This document shows positions 1 through 6,071 of a DNA stretch of 6,834 bases, in pieces. The notes under the pieces are model-generated. The model was not told the DNA's origin and ran no database searches. It saw nothing but the letters and a program-made list of their open reading frames with translations. Origin of the DNA: Collinsella sp. (GTDB lineage: Bacteria > Actinomycetota > Coriobacteriia > Coriobacteriales > Coriobacteriaceae); NCBI GenBank assembly GCA_019414465.1, contig DXLY01000006.1, positions 42,004-48,837 of the forward strand. The letters are read 5' to 3'. Position 1 is the first letter of the stretch. Every line of letters begins with the position of its first letter. A program made the position numbers and the translations under genes.

Positions 1-8
1 CCCTGTCC

Positions 9-1268
9 ATGAAATACACCAAGCTCGAGCGTAACTGGGTTATGTACGATGTGGGCAATTCGGCCCTCGTGTTGCTCAATACCTCGGTGGTGCCCATCTA
101 CTTTAACGCCATCAATACCGGTGCTTCCTCGGCAGACCTGGTGGTCGCCTGGGGCAACGCGCAGACGATCGCCTCGCTGGTCATCGCTATGCTCATGCCC
201 ATTCTGGGCGCGCTTGCCGATTACGCCGGCAACAAGATCAAGTTCTTCTTGGGCTTCTTCCTCACGGGCCTGGTGCTTTGCCTGGCGCAGGCTATCCCAA
301 TGTCCGCCATGGCATTTTTGACCGTGTACGTGCTGTGCACCATCGGCCTTAACTCTTCTATGACGTTCTACGACGCCATGCTGCCCGACATTACCACCGA
401 CGAGCGCATGGACGCCGTGTCTAGCTCGGGCTATGCCTGGGGCTACATCGGTTCCACCGTGCCGTTCATCATCTGCCTGGCGCTCATCATGGGTGGCCCC
501 GCTCTTGGCGTCCCCACCATGCTGGCAACGCGTCTGTCGTTTATCATCACTGGTGCCTGGTGGCTCATCTTTACCCTGCCGCTCATTCGCACCTATAAGC
601 AAAAGTACGGTCGCGAGCGCGGTCCCGAGGACACCATCGGCCACATCGTGGGCGGTGTGTTCTCCGAGGTCGGACACACCATGCGCGAGATTGCCCACAA
701 CAAGACCGTGCTGGTCTACATGATCGCGTTCTTCTTCTATATCGATGGCGTCCACACGGTCATTTCCATGGCTACCAGCTACGGCTCGGCTTTAGGCATC
801 GACTCGACCCAGCTGGTGCTGGCGCTGCTCGTTACGCAGTTCGTGGCCTTTCCGTCCGCCATCATCTACGGCAAGCTCGCCGGACGCGTGGGCACGCTCA
901 ATATGATCCTGGTGGCGGTCGCCGCCTACATGGGCATTGTGCTGTTCGCCGCATTCTTCCTAAAGACCGCCTTTGAGTTCTGGGTGCTTGCCATTATGGT
1001 CGGTCTGTTCCAGGGCGGCGTGCAGGCGCTCAGCCGTAGCTACTTTGGCCGCATTATCCCTAAGGAAAAATCCAACGAGTACTACGGCTTCTTTGACATC
1101 TTTGGTCGTTATGCAAGCGTCATGGGCACCTTCCTAGTGTCGGTCGTCACCTCGCTGACCGGCAACCCGTCGCTAGGCGTCCTTTCCATTGGCGTGCTGC
1201 TGGTCGTTGGCTTTGTGCTGCTGGTCCGCCTGTCTCGCATGACTCAGGCGGCAGAGCGGGCCGCATAG
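9..1268 (+). CDS. UMF1-family MFS transporter (Atg22-like)
   Basis: A 419-residue integral membrane protein with about 12 hydrophobic segments (roughly residues 11-32, 45-72, 77-96, 98-118, 141-163, 174-193, 232-255, 265-288, 296-318, 322-340, 362-386, 388-407). Family hallmarks are visible: YDVGNSA at 13-19, the MFS motif-A-like GALADYAGNK at 67-76, YDAMLPDI at 121-128, the SSSGYAWGYIGS stretch near 138-149, and QGGVQALSRS at 335-344 followed by a charged loop and YYGFFDIFGRYAS. These match the UMF1 / vacuole-effluxer Atg22-like family, whose bacterial members are putative effluxers of unknown substrate; Atg22 exports amino acids from yeast vacuoles. Length is normal for the family. Only 8 bases precede the ATG, so its ribosome site cannot be seen and the frame stays open to the window edge, but the short N-terminus before YDVGNSA fits a complete protein. 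No strong terminator directly follows; the next hairpin is about 115 bases downstream. Confidence 0.9.
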   Translation: MKYTKLERNWVMYDVGNSALVLLNTSVVPIYFNAINTGASSADLVVAWGNAQTIASLVIAMLMPILGALADYAGNKIKFFLGFFLTGLVLCLAQAIPMSAMAFLTVYVLCTIGLNSSMTFYDAMLPDITTDERMDAVSSSGYAWGYIGSTVPFIICLALIMGGPALGVPTMLATRLSFIITGAWWLIFTLPLIRTYKQKYGRERGPEDTIGHIVGGVFSEVGHTMREIAHNKTVLVYMIAFFFYIDGVHTVISMATSYGSALGIDSTQLVLALLVTQFVAFPSAIIYGKLAGRVGTLNMILVAVAAYMGIVLFAAFFLKTAFEFWVLAIMVGLFQGGVQALSRSYFGRIIPKEKSNEYYGFFDIFGRYASVMGTFLVSVVTSLTGNPSLGVLSIGVLLVVGFVLLVRLSRMTQAAERAA

Positions 1269-1360
1269 AAGCGAGCGGCTATTGTGCCTGTCCGCGGTAC
1301 TCTTTTGGGGTTATCCGCAATAAACATTGCGACTTGCGAGCAATGATTTGCCCAAGTGGG

Positions 1361-1366
1361 TATGAT
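1361..1366 (+). promoter_or_regulatory. Possible promoter -10 box (TATGAT) before the glycosyltransferase operon
   Basis: TATGAT matches the sigma-70 -10 consensus at five of six positions and lies in the 170-base gap after the transporter gene. No clean -35 box sits at 16-18 bases. The nearest candidates are two tandem TTGCGA copies at 1327-1332 and 1334-1339, the latter at a long 21-base spacing. CATTGC (1325-1330) and GCAATG (1340-1345) form an inverted repeat around the second copy, which could be a protein-binding site. A start near 1372 would give a leader of about 67 bases running through the hairpin at 1384-1418. Confidence 0.35.
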
Positions 1367-1383
1367 GGAATCAGCTAGGTCGC

Positions 1384-1418
1384 GGGGCGTCGCCTGTGTT
1401 TGGCGGCGCCCCGTTTTT
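1384..1418 (+). terminator. Rho-independent terminator-like hairpin upstream of the glycosyltransferase
   Basis: An 11-bp stem (GGGGCGTCGCC at 1384-1394 with GGCGGCGCCCC at 1402-1412, one G-T wobble) has a 7-base loop and is followed by G and five T. It could end transcription from the transporter gene, about 115 bases upstream. It is also only 8 bases before the glycosyltransferase ribosome site, so transcription starting at the putative 1361 promoter would have to pass through it. Confidence 0.7.
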
Positions 1419-1438
1419 GTGTTGCAGGGAGGGAAGGC

Positions 1439-2626
1439 ATGAACGCCACGGTTGTGATTCCAACATACTGGGCGGGCGATGATGCCCGTGCAAACGCTCC
1501 CGGCGTCTATGACCACTCGACGAAGCTCAACGCCACCAATCCCGAGCTCGACCGCTGCCTGGCCTCGCTCGAGCAGGTGCGCGACATTCCGAGGATTATC
1601 CTTTTGGTGGTCTGTCCCATCTCGGCCACGGCTGATGTGTCGAAGCGTGTCCACGAAATCGTCGACGCGCACCCTACGCTCAAGGTCACCGTGGTTACCA
1701 ACAACCAGGCATCGCGTATCGCCGACCGTGTGGCGCAGAATGCTCCCAAGGGCTCGGGCGAGTGCGTGAGTCTGCGCGGATATGGCGCCATTCGCAATAT
1801 GGGGCTTGCCTGCGCTGCGGTGCTCGGCCACGATGCCGTTGTCTTTTTGGATGACGACGAGACCGTTATCGATGCCGACTTTATGAAGCGCGCGACCTAT
1901 GCACTGGGCCAGCAGACGCGTCAAGGCCTGCCGATTTTGGTTAAGAGCGGTTACTTTTACGATCGAGACGGATCGCCGTTGGCGCCCACAGACAAGGTGG
2001 GCATTTGCCATCGTTGGTGGACCAAACGCATCGAGTTTAATCGCTGGATGAAAAAGGCGCTCTCGGGCACCCGTATCTCTCGTTCAAACTACGTGTGCGG
2101 CGGCCTTGTGGCGCTTCATGCCCGCGCCTTTACCCGTGTGGCGTTTGACCCGTTTATCACCCGAGGCGAGGACCTAGATTACCTCTTTAATATGCGCATG
2201 TTTGGCTACGACGTGTGGTTTGACAACGAGTGGGTCGTTCGTCACCTGCCGCCCGAGTCCGAGAAGCGCTCGCCGCGCTTTATGCAGGATGTGTACCGTT
2301 GGTACTACGAGCGTGCCAAGCTGACGTTTGCTGCGCACCAGCAGGAGCTCGTTCCCGTCACGGCCGCGTCGCTCATGCCCTATCCGGGCCCGTGGATTTC
2401 GCGCGAGCTCGACGACCGCGTGCGCAAAACCGCCATGGTCCGCAGCATGTTTACCCGCGAGCACGAGGGATACCTGCGCATTTGGCGTCACGGTATTGAC
2501 GAGGCCAAGACCTACGCGCGCCAAAACGCCGCAAGCTACCTGCGTTTCCAGAGCTTCTGGCCCAAGATCATGGACGGGCTCTGGCACGACGCACAACTGA
2601 CCAGCATCCTGGAGGGGACTGAATGA
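1439..2626 (+). CDS. GT-A fold (family 2-like) glycosyltransferase
   Basis: A soluble 395-residue protein without signal peptide or membrane segments. It opens with TVVIPTYW (residues 4-11), the usual first strand of a family 2 GT-A nucleotide-sugar transferase. RGYGAIRNMGLACA (113-126) precedes FLDDDETV (136-143), whose DDD (138-140) is the expected metal/nucleotide-sugar site. RGEDLDYLFNMRMFGYDVWF (242-261) resembles the acceptor-side acidic motif of such enzymes, followed by a His (H269) after VVR. Donor and acceptor cannot be read from sequence. The ATG at 1439 was chosen because AGGGAGG (1426-1432) lies six bases ahead; an in-frame TTG at 1400 falls inside the terminator hairpin and is unlikely. 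Its TGA overlaps the ATG of the histidine kinase gene by four bases (ATGA), so the two are probably translationally coupled. An enzyme acting on cell-surface polysaccharide or glycolipid is an inference. Confidence 0.85.
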   Translation: MNATVVIPTYWAGDDARANAPGVYDHSTKLNATNPELDRCLASLEQVRDIPRIILLVVCPISATADVSKRVHEIVDAHPTLKVTVVTNNQASRIADRVAQNAPKGSGECVSLRGYGAIRNMGLACAAVLGHDAVVFLDDDETVIDADFMKRATYALGQQTRQGLPILVKSGYFYDRDGSPLAPTDKVGICHRWWTKRIEFNRWMKKALSGTRISRSNYVCGGLVALHARAFTRVAFDPFITRGEDLDYLFNMRMFGYDVWFDNEWVVRHLPPESEKRSPRFMQDVYRWYYERAKLTFAAHQQELVPVTAASLMPYPGPWISRELDDRVRKTAMVRSMFTREHEGYLRIWRHGIDEAKTYARQNAASYLRFQSFWPKIMDGLWHDAQLTSILEGTE

Positions 2627-3966
2627 TCGACCGCCGCGCCCAGCGCGATAATTCAATATCAATCTTTCGCGTGATCGCCGTTGTCTGCGCCATTTGCGTG
2701 CTGGTGTACTTTATTTTTGCCCTGGCGACTGGAATCGAGCCGATCGCGACCGTGGTCGCCTGCGCACTGCTGTGCATCTTTCTGTGCATTTTTATCTATT
2801 TGACGCTCAATCCCGATTCGGTGCGTTCGCAGTACACCGAAGAGACGCTTTCGGTGGCCTCTGCCATGCTCGAGGACATCAAAGGCGGTCTGACGCAGGA
2901 GTCGGCGCGTCTGGTGTGCCAGCGCATTTTGCCCGAGACGCGTGCCATGACGGTTGCCATCACCGACGAGAGCAACGTGCTGGCCTGCGCGGGCGAGTTT
3001 GAGGAAAAGCTGCTGCCCGATTCGCCCATCCACACACTTGCCACGCGCTACGTCATCGAGCACGGTATCGTCCAGTCGTTCAACCGTGTGGTGGACGTGG
3101 TGGGTTCGGATGGCTCGCACAACCATGTTCCCGCCGGTATCATCGCTCCTATCAAGGTGGGTGACCGCACCGTCGGCACGCTCAAGTTCTACTACAAGAC
3201 CCCGCGTGCCGTCGACCGCACTCAGTACGCGCTTGCCTCGGGTTTTGCCGAGATCCTGTCCACGCAGCTCGCCATCCACGAGCTCGAGGTGCAAAAGGAG
3301 CTCACGGCCCGTGCCGAGGTGCGTGCCCTGCAGGCGCAGATCAACCCGCACTTCCTGTTCAACACGCTCAACACCATCGCGTCGTTTACGCGTACCGATC
3401 CGCTGCGCGCCCGCGAGCTGCTGCGCGAGTTCTCCTCGTTCTATCGCGCCACGCTCGACAATTCGGGCTCGCTCATTCCCGTGTCGCGCGAGGTCGCGCA
3501 GACCAAGCGCTACCTGACGTTTGAGAAGGCGCGCTTTGGCGAGGATCGCGTGCTGGCGACCTTCGACGTGTCCGAGGACGTCGAGGACACGCTGGTGCCG
3601 GCATTTGTAATCCAGCCAATCGTCGAGAATGCCGTGCGCCATGGTATGGGCGACGACGATGCACTGAGGATCGACGTGTCGGTCCACAGGGATGGCGAAG
3701 ATGCGATTTTGATTGTGGTCGCCGATAACGGCGTGGGCATGGACGAAGGCACCGCTGCCAGACTGTTTGACGAACGCTCCGCCCGTCCCGACGCCAGCTC
3801 CCCGCAGGGCGGCGGCGCCGGTGTGGCCATGCACAATATTTCGGAGCGCATCCATCGCTTTTATGGACCGCACTCTTATACACGCGTCGAATCGGCCCCG
3901 GGCAAGGGCGCTAAAGTGCTCCTGCATCTCGATTTGTCGGAGAGCATCTTCGACATTCAAGAGTAG
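2623..3966 (+). CDS. LytS-like sensor histidine kinase (2 TM, GAF-like, His_kinase/HATPase)
   Basis: A 447-residue membrane kinase. Two hydrophobic segments (about residues 14-34 and 41-62) are followed by a GAF-like region (about 75-215). A coiled linker then leads to the His_kinase (PF06580-type) signature QINPHFLFNTLNTIASF, with phospho-acceptor H243. The ATPase domain shows the N box QPIVENAVRHG (331-341), the G1 box DNGVGM (368-373) and the glycine-rich GGGAGVAMHN (396-405). This is the LytS/YehU class that partners LytTR regulators, and the next gene encodes one. Classical LytS has a larger 5TM-LYT sensor; here only two helices are present, so sensing may rely on the GAF-like domain or the short extracytoplasmic turn (about 35-40). 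The start overlaps the preceding stop, and GGAGGGG (2611-2617) lies five bases ahead of the ATG. The signal is unknown. Confidence 0.92.
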   Translation: MIDRRAQRDNSISIFRVIAVVCAICVLVYFIFALATGIEPIATVVACALLCIFLCIFIYLTLNPDSVRSQYTEETLSVASAMLEDIKGGLTQESARLVCQRILPETRAMTVAITDESNVLACAGEFEEKLLPDSPIHTLATRYVIEHGIVQSFNRVVDVVGSDGSHNHVPAGIIAPIKVGDRTVGTLKFYYKTPRAVDRTQYALASGFAEILSTQLAIHELEVQKELTARAEVRALQAQINPHFLFNTLNTIASFTRTDPLRARELLREFSSFYRATLDNSGSLIPVSREVAQTKRYLTFEKARFGEDRVLATFDVSEDVEDTLVPAFVIQPIVENAVRHGMGDDDALRIDVSVHRDGEDAILIVVADNGVGMDEGTAARLFDERSARPDASSPQGGGAGVAMHNISERIHRFYGPHSYTRVESAPGKGAKVLLHLDLSESIFDIQE

Positions 3967-3990
3967 AATGATAGGTTACGGGTTTAACGC

Positions 3991-4023
3991 TAGTTGGCGG
4001 ATGCCCGACGTAGTTAGTTGACG
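3991..4023 (+). promoter_or_regulatory. Direct repeat TAGTTGRCG before the response regulator gene
   Basis: Two near-identical 9-mers, TAGTTGGCG (3991-3999) and TAGTTGACG (4015-4023), lie 24 bases apart in the 72-base gap between the kinase and regulator genes, with an extra TAGTT at 4011-4015. LytTR regulators are known to bind pairs of 9-bp direct repeats, usually about 21 bases apart, so this could be an autoregulatory site, but the spacing is not ideal. The second copy lies just before and into the ribosome site. No convincing promoter boxes accompany it. Confidence 0.25.
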
Positions 4024-4038
4024 AAAGGTTTTATCCCT

Positions 4039-4755
4039 ATGCTGCGTGCGATGATTGTGGATGATGAGGCCCCGGCCCGTTCGGAACTTCGCTTCTTGCT
4101 CGAGCAGACGGGCAAGATCGGCACGATCGCAGAAGCGTCGAGCGTTCGCTCCGCTATCGAGATGCTTATGGAGAGCCGCGTCGATGTTGTGTTCCTCGAT
4201 ATCTCGATGCCTGGCGCTTCGGGTCTGCAACTTGCCGAGGCACTGCATAAGCTCAAGAATCCGCCGGCGATCGTATTCGTAACCGCGTACAGCGATCATG
4301 CGGTCGAGGCGTTTGATGTGGATGCCGTCGACTATCTGATGAAGCCGGTCGAGGAGGCTCGCCTGGATCGAGCGATCGATAAGGTTATGCAACGCGCCAA
4401 GCCTGTCACGGACAGCAAGGTGACCATCGAGCGCATCCCGGTGGAAAAGGGCGGCCGCAAGGTCCTCATCCCCGTGGACGACATTCGCTTTATTATGGCC
4501 AAGGACGATTACTCCTGTATTTATACGGTCGATGACCGCTTTTTGTCCACGACCTCGCTGGCACAGTTCGAGGCCAAGCTCTGCGACTTTGGCTTCTTCC
4601 GCGTTCACCGCCGCTATATCGTCAACTTGGCGTGTGTCACCGACGTCGAGACGGTTCCCTCGGGCGCTATCCAGCTGGGCATTACGGGCGTCGACGAACG
4701 CGTACCGGTTTCGCGCCGTCGCGTCGTGCCACTCAAAAAGGCCCTGAGCCTCTAG
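4039..4755 (+). CDS. LytTR-family response regulator
   Basis: A 238-residue cytoplasmic two-component regulator. The receiver domain (about residues 1-120) has the acidic pair D8-D9, phospho-acceptor D54 in VFLDISMPG, T82 in FVTAYSDHAVEAF and K102 in YLMKPVEEA. The C-terminal LytTR DNA-binding domain (about 128-235) shows RIPVEKGGRKVLIPVDDIRF, a DDYSCIYT strand and the family's conserved FFRVHRRYIVNLACV (186-200). Length and order are typical of LytR/AlgR/YehT regulators. The ATG at 4039 was chosen over an in-frame TTG at 4018 because GAAAGG (4023-4028) is correctly placed for the ATG and the protein then begins MLRAMIVDDE, as expected of a receiver domain. It lies 72 bases after the kinase gene, so the pair is probably co-transcribed. 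Its targets are unknown; local control of the glycosyltransferase operon is plausible. Confidence 0.93.
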   Translation: MLRAMIVDDEAPARSELRFLLEQTGKIGTIAEASSVRSAIEMLMESRVDVVFLDISMPGASGLQLAEALHKLKNPPAIVFVTAYSDHAVEAFDVDAVDYLMKPVEEARLDRAIDKVMQRAKPVTDSKVTIERIPVEKGGRKVLIPVDDIRFIMAKDDYSCIYTVDDRFLSTTSLAQFEAKLCDFGFFRVHRRYIVNLACVTDVETVPSGAIQLGITGVDERVPVSRRRVVPLKKALSL

Positions 4756-4762
4756 TACACTG

Positions 4763-4812
4763 GCCCCGCAGCCCTGTAGACCAAAATCGTCTGCGGAGCC
4801 GTGGGGCTTTTT
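4763..4812 (+). terminator. Terminator after the response regulator gene
   Basis: GCCCC (4763-4767) pairs with GGGGC (4803-4807), directly followed by five T (4808-4812). Inside, GCAG/CTGC and AGAC/GTCT can form alternative inner stems, leaving a bulge on the 3' side, so the hairpin is larger and less regular than the other terminators here. It starts seven bases after the regulator stop codon, fitting the end of the glycosyltransferase-kinase-regulator operon. TACACT at 4756-4761 resembles a -10 box but has no -35 partner. Confidence 0.7.
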
Positions 4813-4849
4813 GCATGAATGCACCAAATCGTTTTGCGGAAGGGATCCC

Positions 4850-5317
4850 ATGAACAGTGCAAGCGCCAAGCGTATCGACATTATCTCGGACACCCACGGC
4901 TATCTTTCGCCTGCGCTCTTGGACGAGCTTAAGGGTGCGGATCTGATTATCCACGCCGGTGACCTTACGTCGGAGATGGACTACGAGCACCTGCGCACCA
5001 TCGCCCCCGTGCGAGCGGTGCTGGGTAATAACGACTACTACCGCGACTACGGCCCCGATGTGGACCGCTTGGCGCTCTTTACCTACGAAGGCCTCAAGTT
5101 CGCCGTAGCCCACTACCGTGAAGACCTCCCGGTGGGATCCGTGGACGTAGCTATCAACGGTCACACCCACGTAACCAAAGAAGCCCAAGTGGGTCGCTGC
5201 CTGGTCCTCAACCCAGGCAGTGCCAGCTATCCAAGAGGCACCCGAGGCCCCACCATGGCCAGAATGCTTGTCAAGGACGGCAAGATTCTGAGCATCAAAT
5301 TTATTGACCTAGAGTAG
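4850..5317 (+). CDS. YfcE/MJ0936-like metallophosphoesterase
   Basis: A 155-residue cytoplasmic phosphodiesterase of the calcineurin-like Metallophos_2 superfamily. All metal-binding blocks are visible in order: SDTHG (13-17, D14 and H16), GD at 37-38, GNND (59-62), H88 in VAHYRED, GHTH (104-107), and the family's NPGS (121-124). Such enzymes hydrolyse phosphodiester bonds with two divalent metals; the physiological substrate of YfcE-type proteins is not settled. The block around H88 reads HY rather than the usual HG, a mild deviation. The ATG at 4850 was chosen because GGAAGGGA (4838-4845) precedes it; an in-frame TTG at 4811 lies within the terminator's T-run. It follows the regulator's terminator by 37 bases, too short for an obvious promoter, so it may depend on read-through. 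It has its own terminator at 5326-5359. Confidence 0.9.
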   Translation: MNSASAKRIDIISDTHGYLSPALLDELKGADLIIHAGDLTSEMDYEHLRTIAPVRAVLGNNDYYRDYGPDVDRLALFTYEGLKFAVAHYREDLPVGSVDVAINGHTHVTKEAQVGRCLVLNPGSASYPRGTRGPTMARMLVKDGKILSIKFIDLE

Positions 5318-5325
5318 GTGCAACA

Positions 5326-5359
5326 AAAACGGGGGATGCAGATCGCATCTCCCGTTTTT
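5326..5359 (+). terminator. Terminator after the metallophosphoesterase gene
   Basis: ACGGGGGATGC (5329-5339) pairs with GCATCTCCCGT (5345-5355) with one G-T wobble and a 5-base loop, extended by AAA/TTT and ending in a run of five T. It begins eight bases after the stop codon. The A-run on the other side would let it act on the minus strand too, but no minus-strand gene ends here. Confidence 0.9.
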
Positions 5360-5400
5360 CTTTGAGCCAAAGGCCGAAGTTCAACAACAATCTTAGACAA

Positions 5401-5458
5401 CCCCGCCGAGGAGAACGGGGACCTCGAGCCGCGGAAGCGGCGAGGAACAAAGTCTTTG
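5401..5458. repeat. Cluster of short inverted repeats left of the long palindrome
   Basis: Three consecutive hairpin-capable segments: CCCCG (5401-5405) with CGGGG (5416-5420); CCTC..GCCGC (5422-5432) with GCGGC.GAGG (5437-5445), closed by a GGAA loop and with a two-base bulge; and CAAAG-T-CTTTG (5448-5458). No convincing gene is present: the short open frames here lack ribosome sites and resemble no known protein. The cluster may be part of the same repeat element as the 39-bp inverted repeat beside it. Confidence 0.5.
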
Positions 5459-5473
5459 AAGCAAGTGACGGCA

Positions 5474-5618
5474 GGGAGGGTCTCCGGGGCCGGCTGGCGC
5501 GGGTTGAGTTTGTCGCGAGTTCCGCACGCAAAGGAAAGCACTTAATGTGCTTTCCGTCTTGCGCAGGACTGTAGAGCAGCAAACTCAACCCGCGCCAGCC
5601 GGCCCCGGAGACCCTCCC
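5474..5618. repeat. Palindromic element with perfect 39-bp inverted repeat
   Basis: The arms 5474-5512 (starting GGGAGGGTCTCC) and 5580-5618 (ending GGAGACCCTCCC) are exact reverse complements over 39 bases, separated by 67 bases. The spacer contains a nested 9-bp hairpin, GGAAAGCAC (5533-5541) with GTGCTTTCC (5547-5555), extended after a short asymmetric gap by CGCAA (5527-5531) with TTGCG (5559-5563), and loosely by AGTTCC (5518-5523) with GGACT (5566-5570). The whole can fold as one long cruciform or RNA hairpin of about 145 bases. It codes for no recognisable protein. It sits between the phosphoesterase terminator and the tRNA-Asp promoter. Size and form suggest a dispersed palindromic repeat or a transposase-less mobile element; no clear target-site duplication was seen at its edges. 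Confidence 0.85.
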
Positions 5619-5650
5619 GGAGGGACCGAAAAACTTTTTCAAAAAAGTTG

Positions 5651-5680
5651 TTGCGCGGCGGACAGACTTCTGTGTATACT
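5651..5680 (+). promoter_or_regulatory. Promoter of tRNA-Asp
   Basis: TTGCGC (5651-5656) and TATACT (5675-5680) are separated by 18 bases, a good sigma-70-type arrangement. An A/T-rich stretch just upstream (5629-5649, with AACTTTTT and AAAAAGTT arms at 5632-5639 and 5642-5649) resembles an UP element, as is common before stable-RNA genes. A start near 5687 would give a precursor with about 40 bases ahead of the mature tRNA. Confidence 0.75.
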
Positions 5681-5726
5681 AATCCCCGCAGCGCACGCGA
5701 GCGGAAACAAACGCGAACGACTGCCT

Positions 5727-5804
<78 letters not shown>

Positions 5805-5812
5805 ACGCAATT

Positions 5813-5840
5813 AAAGCCACGTCTTCGGACGTGGCTTTTT
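5813..5840 (+). terminator. Terminator of tRNA-Asp
   Basis: AAAGCCACGTC (5813-5823) pairs perfectly with GACGTGGCTTT (5828-5838) around a TTCG tetraloop and runs into five T. It begins nine bases after the tRNA CCA, ending a single-gene transcript. Confidence 0.95.
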
Positions 5841-5925
5841 GCGTTTAATAGGCCCTCGATCTTATATGCCTCTTTATCCAAATCACCGCATTTGCAACGA
5901 GCGAGCCGGCCTCTACTGATATATG

Positions 5926-5987
5926 TGTTCAAACAGGGGGTTTGTTGCGCAACATCTGTTCAATGAAGCAGGGGGTTCGGTTATACT
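5926..5987 (+). promoter_or_regulatory. Upstream promoter and repeat operator of the rrf2 gene
   Basis: TATACT (5982-5987) is a good -10 box; TTCAAT (5959-5964), 17 bases ahead, is a weak -35. CAGGGGGTT occurs twice, at 5934-5942 and 5969-5977, 35 bases apart, the second copy lying between the -35 and -10 boxes. Each copy follows a TGTTCA (5926-5931 and 5957-5962). Between the two units lies a perfect 12-bp palindrome, TGTTGCGCAACA (5943-5954). A repressor bound here would block polymerase. Rrf2 proteins commonly autoregulate, which makes the downstream gene's product the first candidate. Confidence 0.5.
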
Positions 5988-6041
5988 AAATTGCACTTTA
6001 GGCCGTACCTGATTCAGCTAGTCTTCAAGTGCGGCATTCAG

Positions 6042-6071
6042 TGAACACCCATTTTATAATTTGGTTGTTCA
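6042..6071 (+). promoter_or_regulatory. Second -10 box (TATAAT) framed by an inverted repeat, before rrf2
   Basis: A perfect TATAAT (6055-6060) is centred between TGAACACCCA (6042-6051) and TGGTTGTTCA (6062-6071), which are inverted copies matching at nine of ten positions. No good -35 is present. The arms contain the same TGTTCA word seen twice further upstream, so the same protein may bind. Such symmetry around a -10 box is a common repressor layout. A start here would leave a leader of about 80 bases. Confidence 0.45.

Noticed and set aside
1400..1438. TTG start extending the glycosyltransferase by 13 residues
   Set aside because: The codon lies in the loop and arm of the terminator hairpin, and the ATG at 1439 has a strong ribosome site.
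1244..2011. 255-residue minus-strand open frame over the transporter end and glycosyltransferase start
   Set aside because: It crosses two real genes, the hairpin between them and shows no family motif.
2659..3960. 433-residue open frame on the minus strand opposite the histidine kinase
   Set aside because: It mirrors a clearly recognisable kinase, its translation is rich in His and Arg without motifs, and such antisense frames are common in GC-rich genes.
3976..4893. 305-residue minus-strand open frame opposite the response regulator
   Set aside because: It overlaps a regulator with all catalytic residues intact and itself shows no recognisable domain.
5362..5574. 70-residue open frame within the inverted-repeat block
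   Set aside because: It has no ribosome site, runs through hairpin arms, and its resemblance to the minus-strand frames nearby merely reflects the inverted repeat.
5401..5650. CRISPR array
   Set aside because: The repeats are inverted and of differing length, without regularly spaced direct repeats, and no cas gene is in the window.
5618..5650. Insertion site of an integrated element at the tRNA-Asp gene
   Set aside because: No integrase gene and no duplicate of the tRNA 3' end were found in the window.
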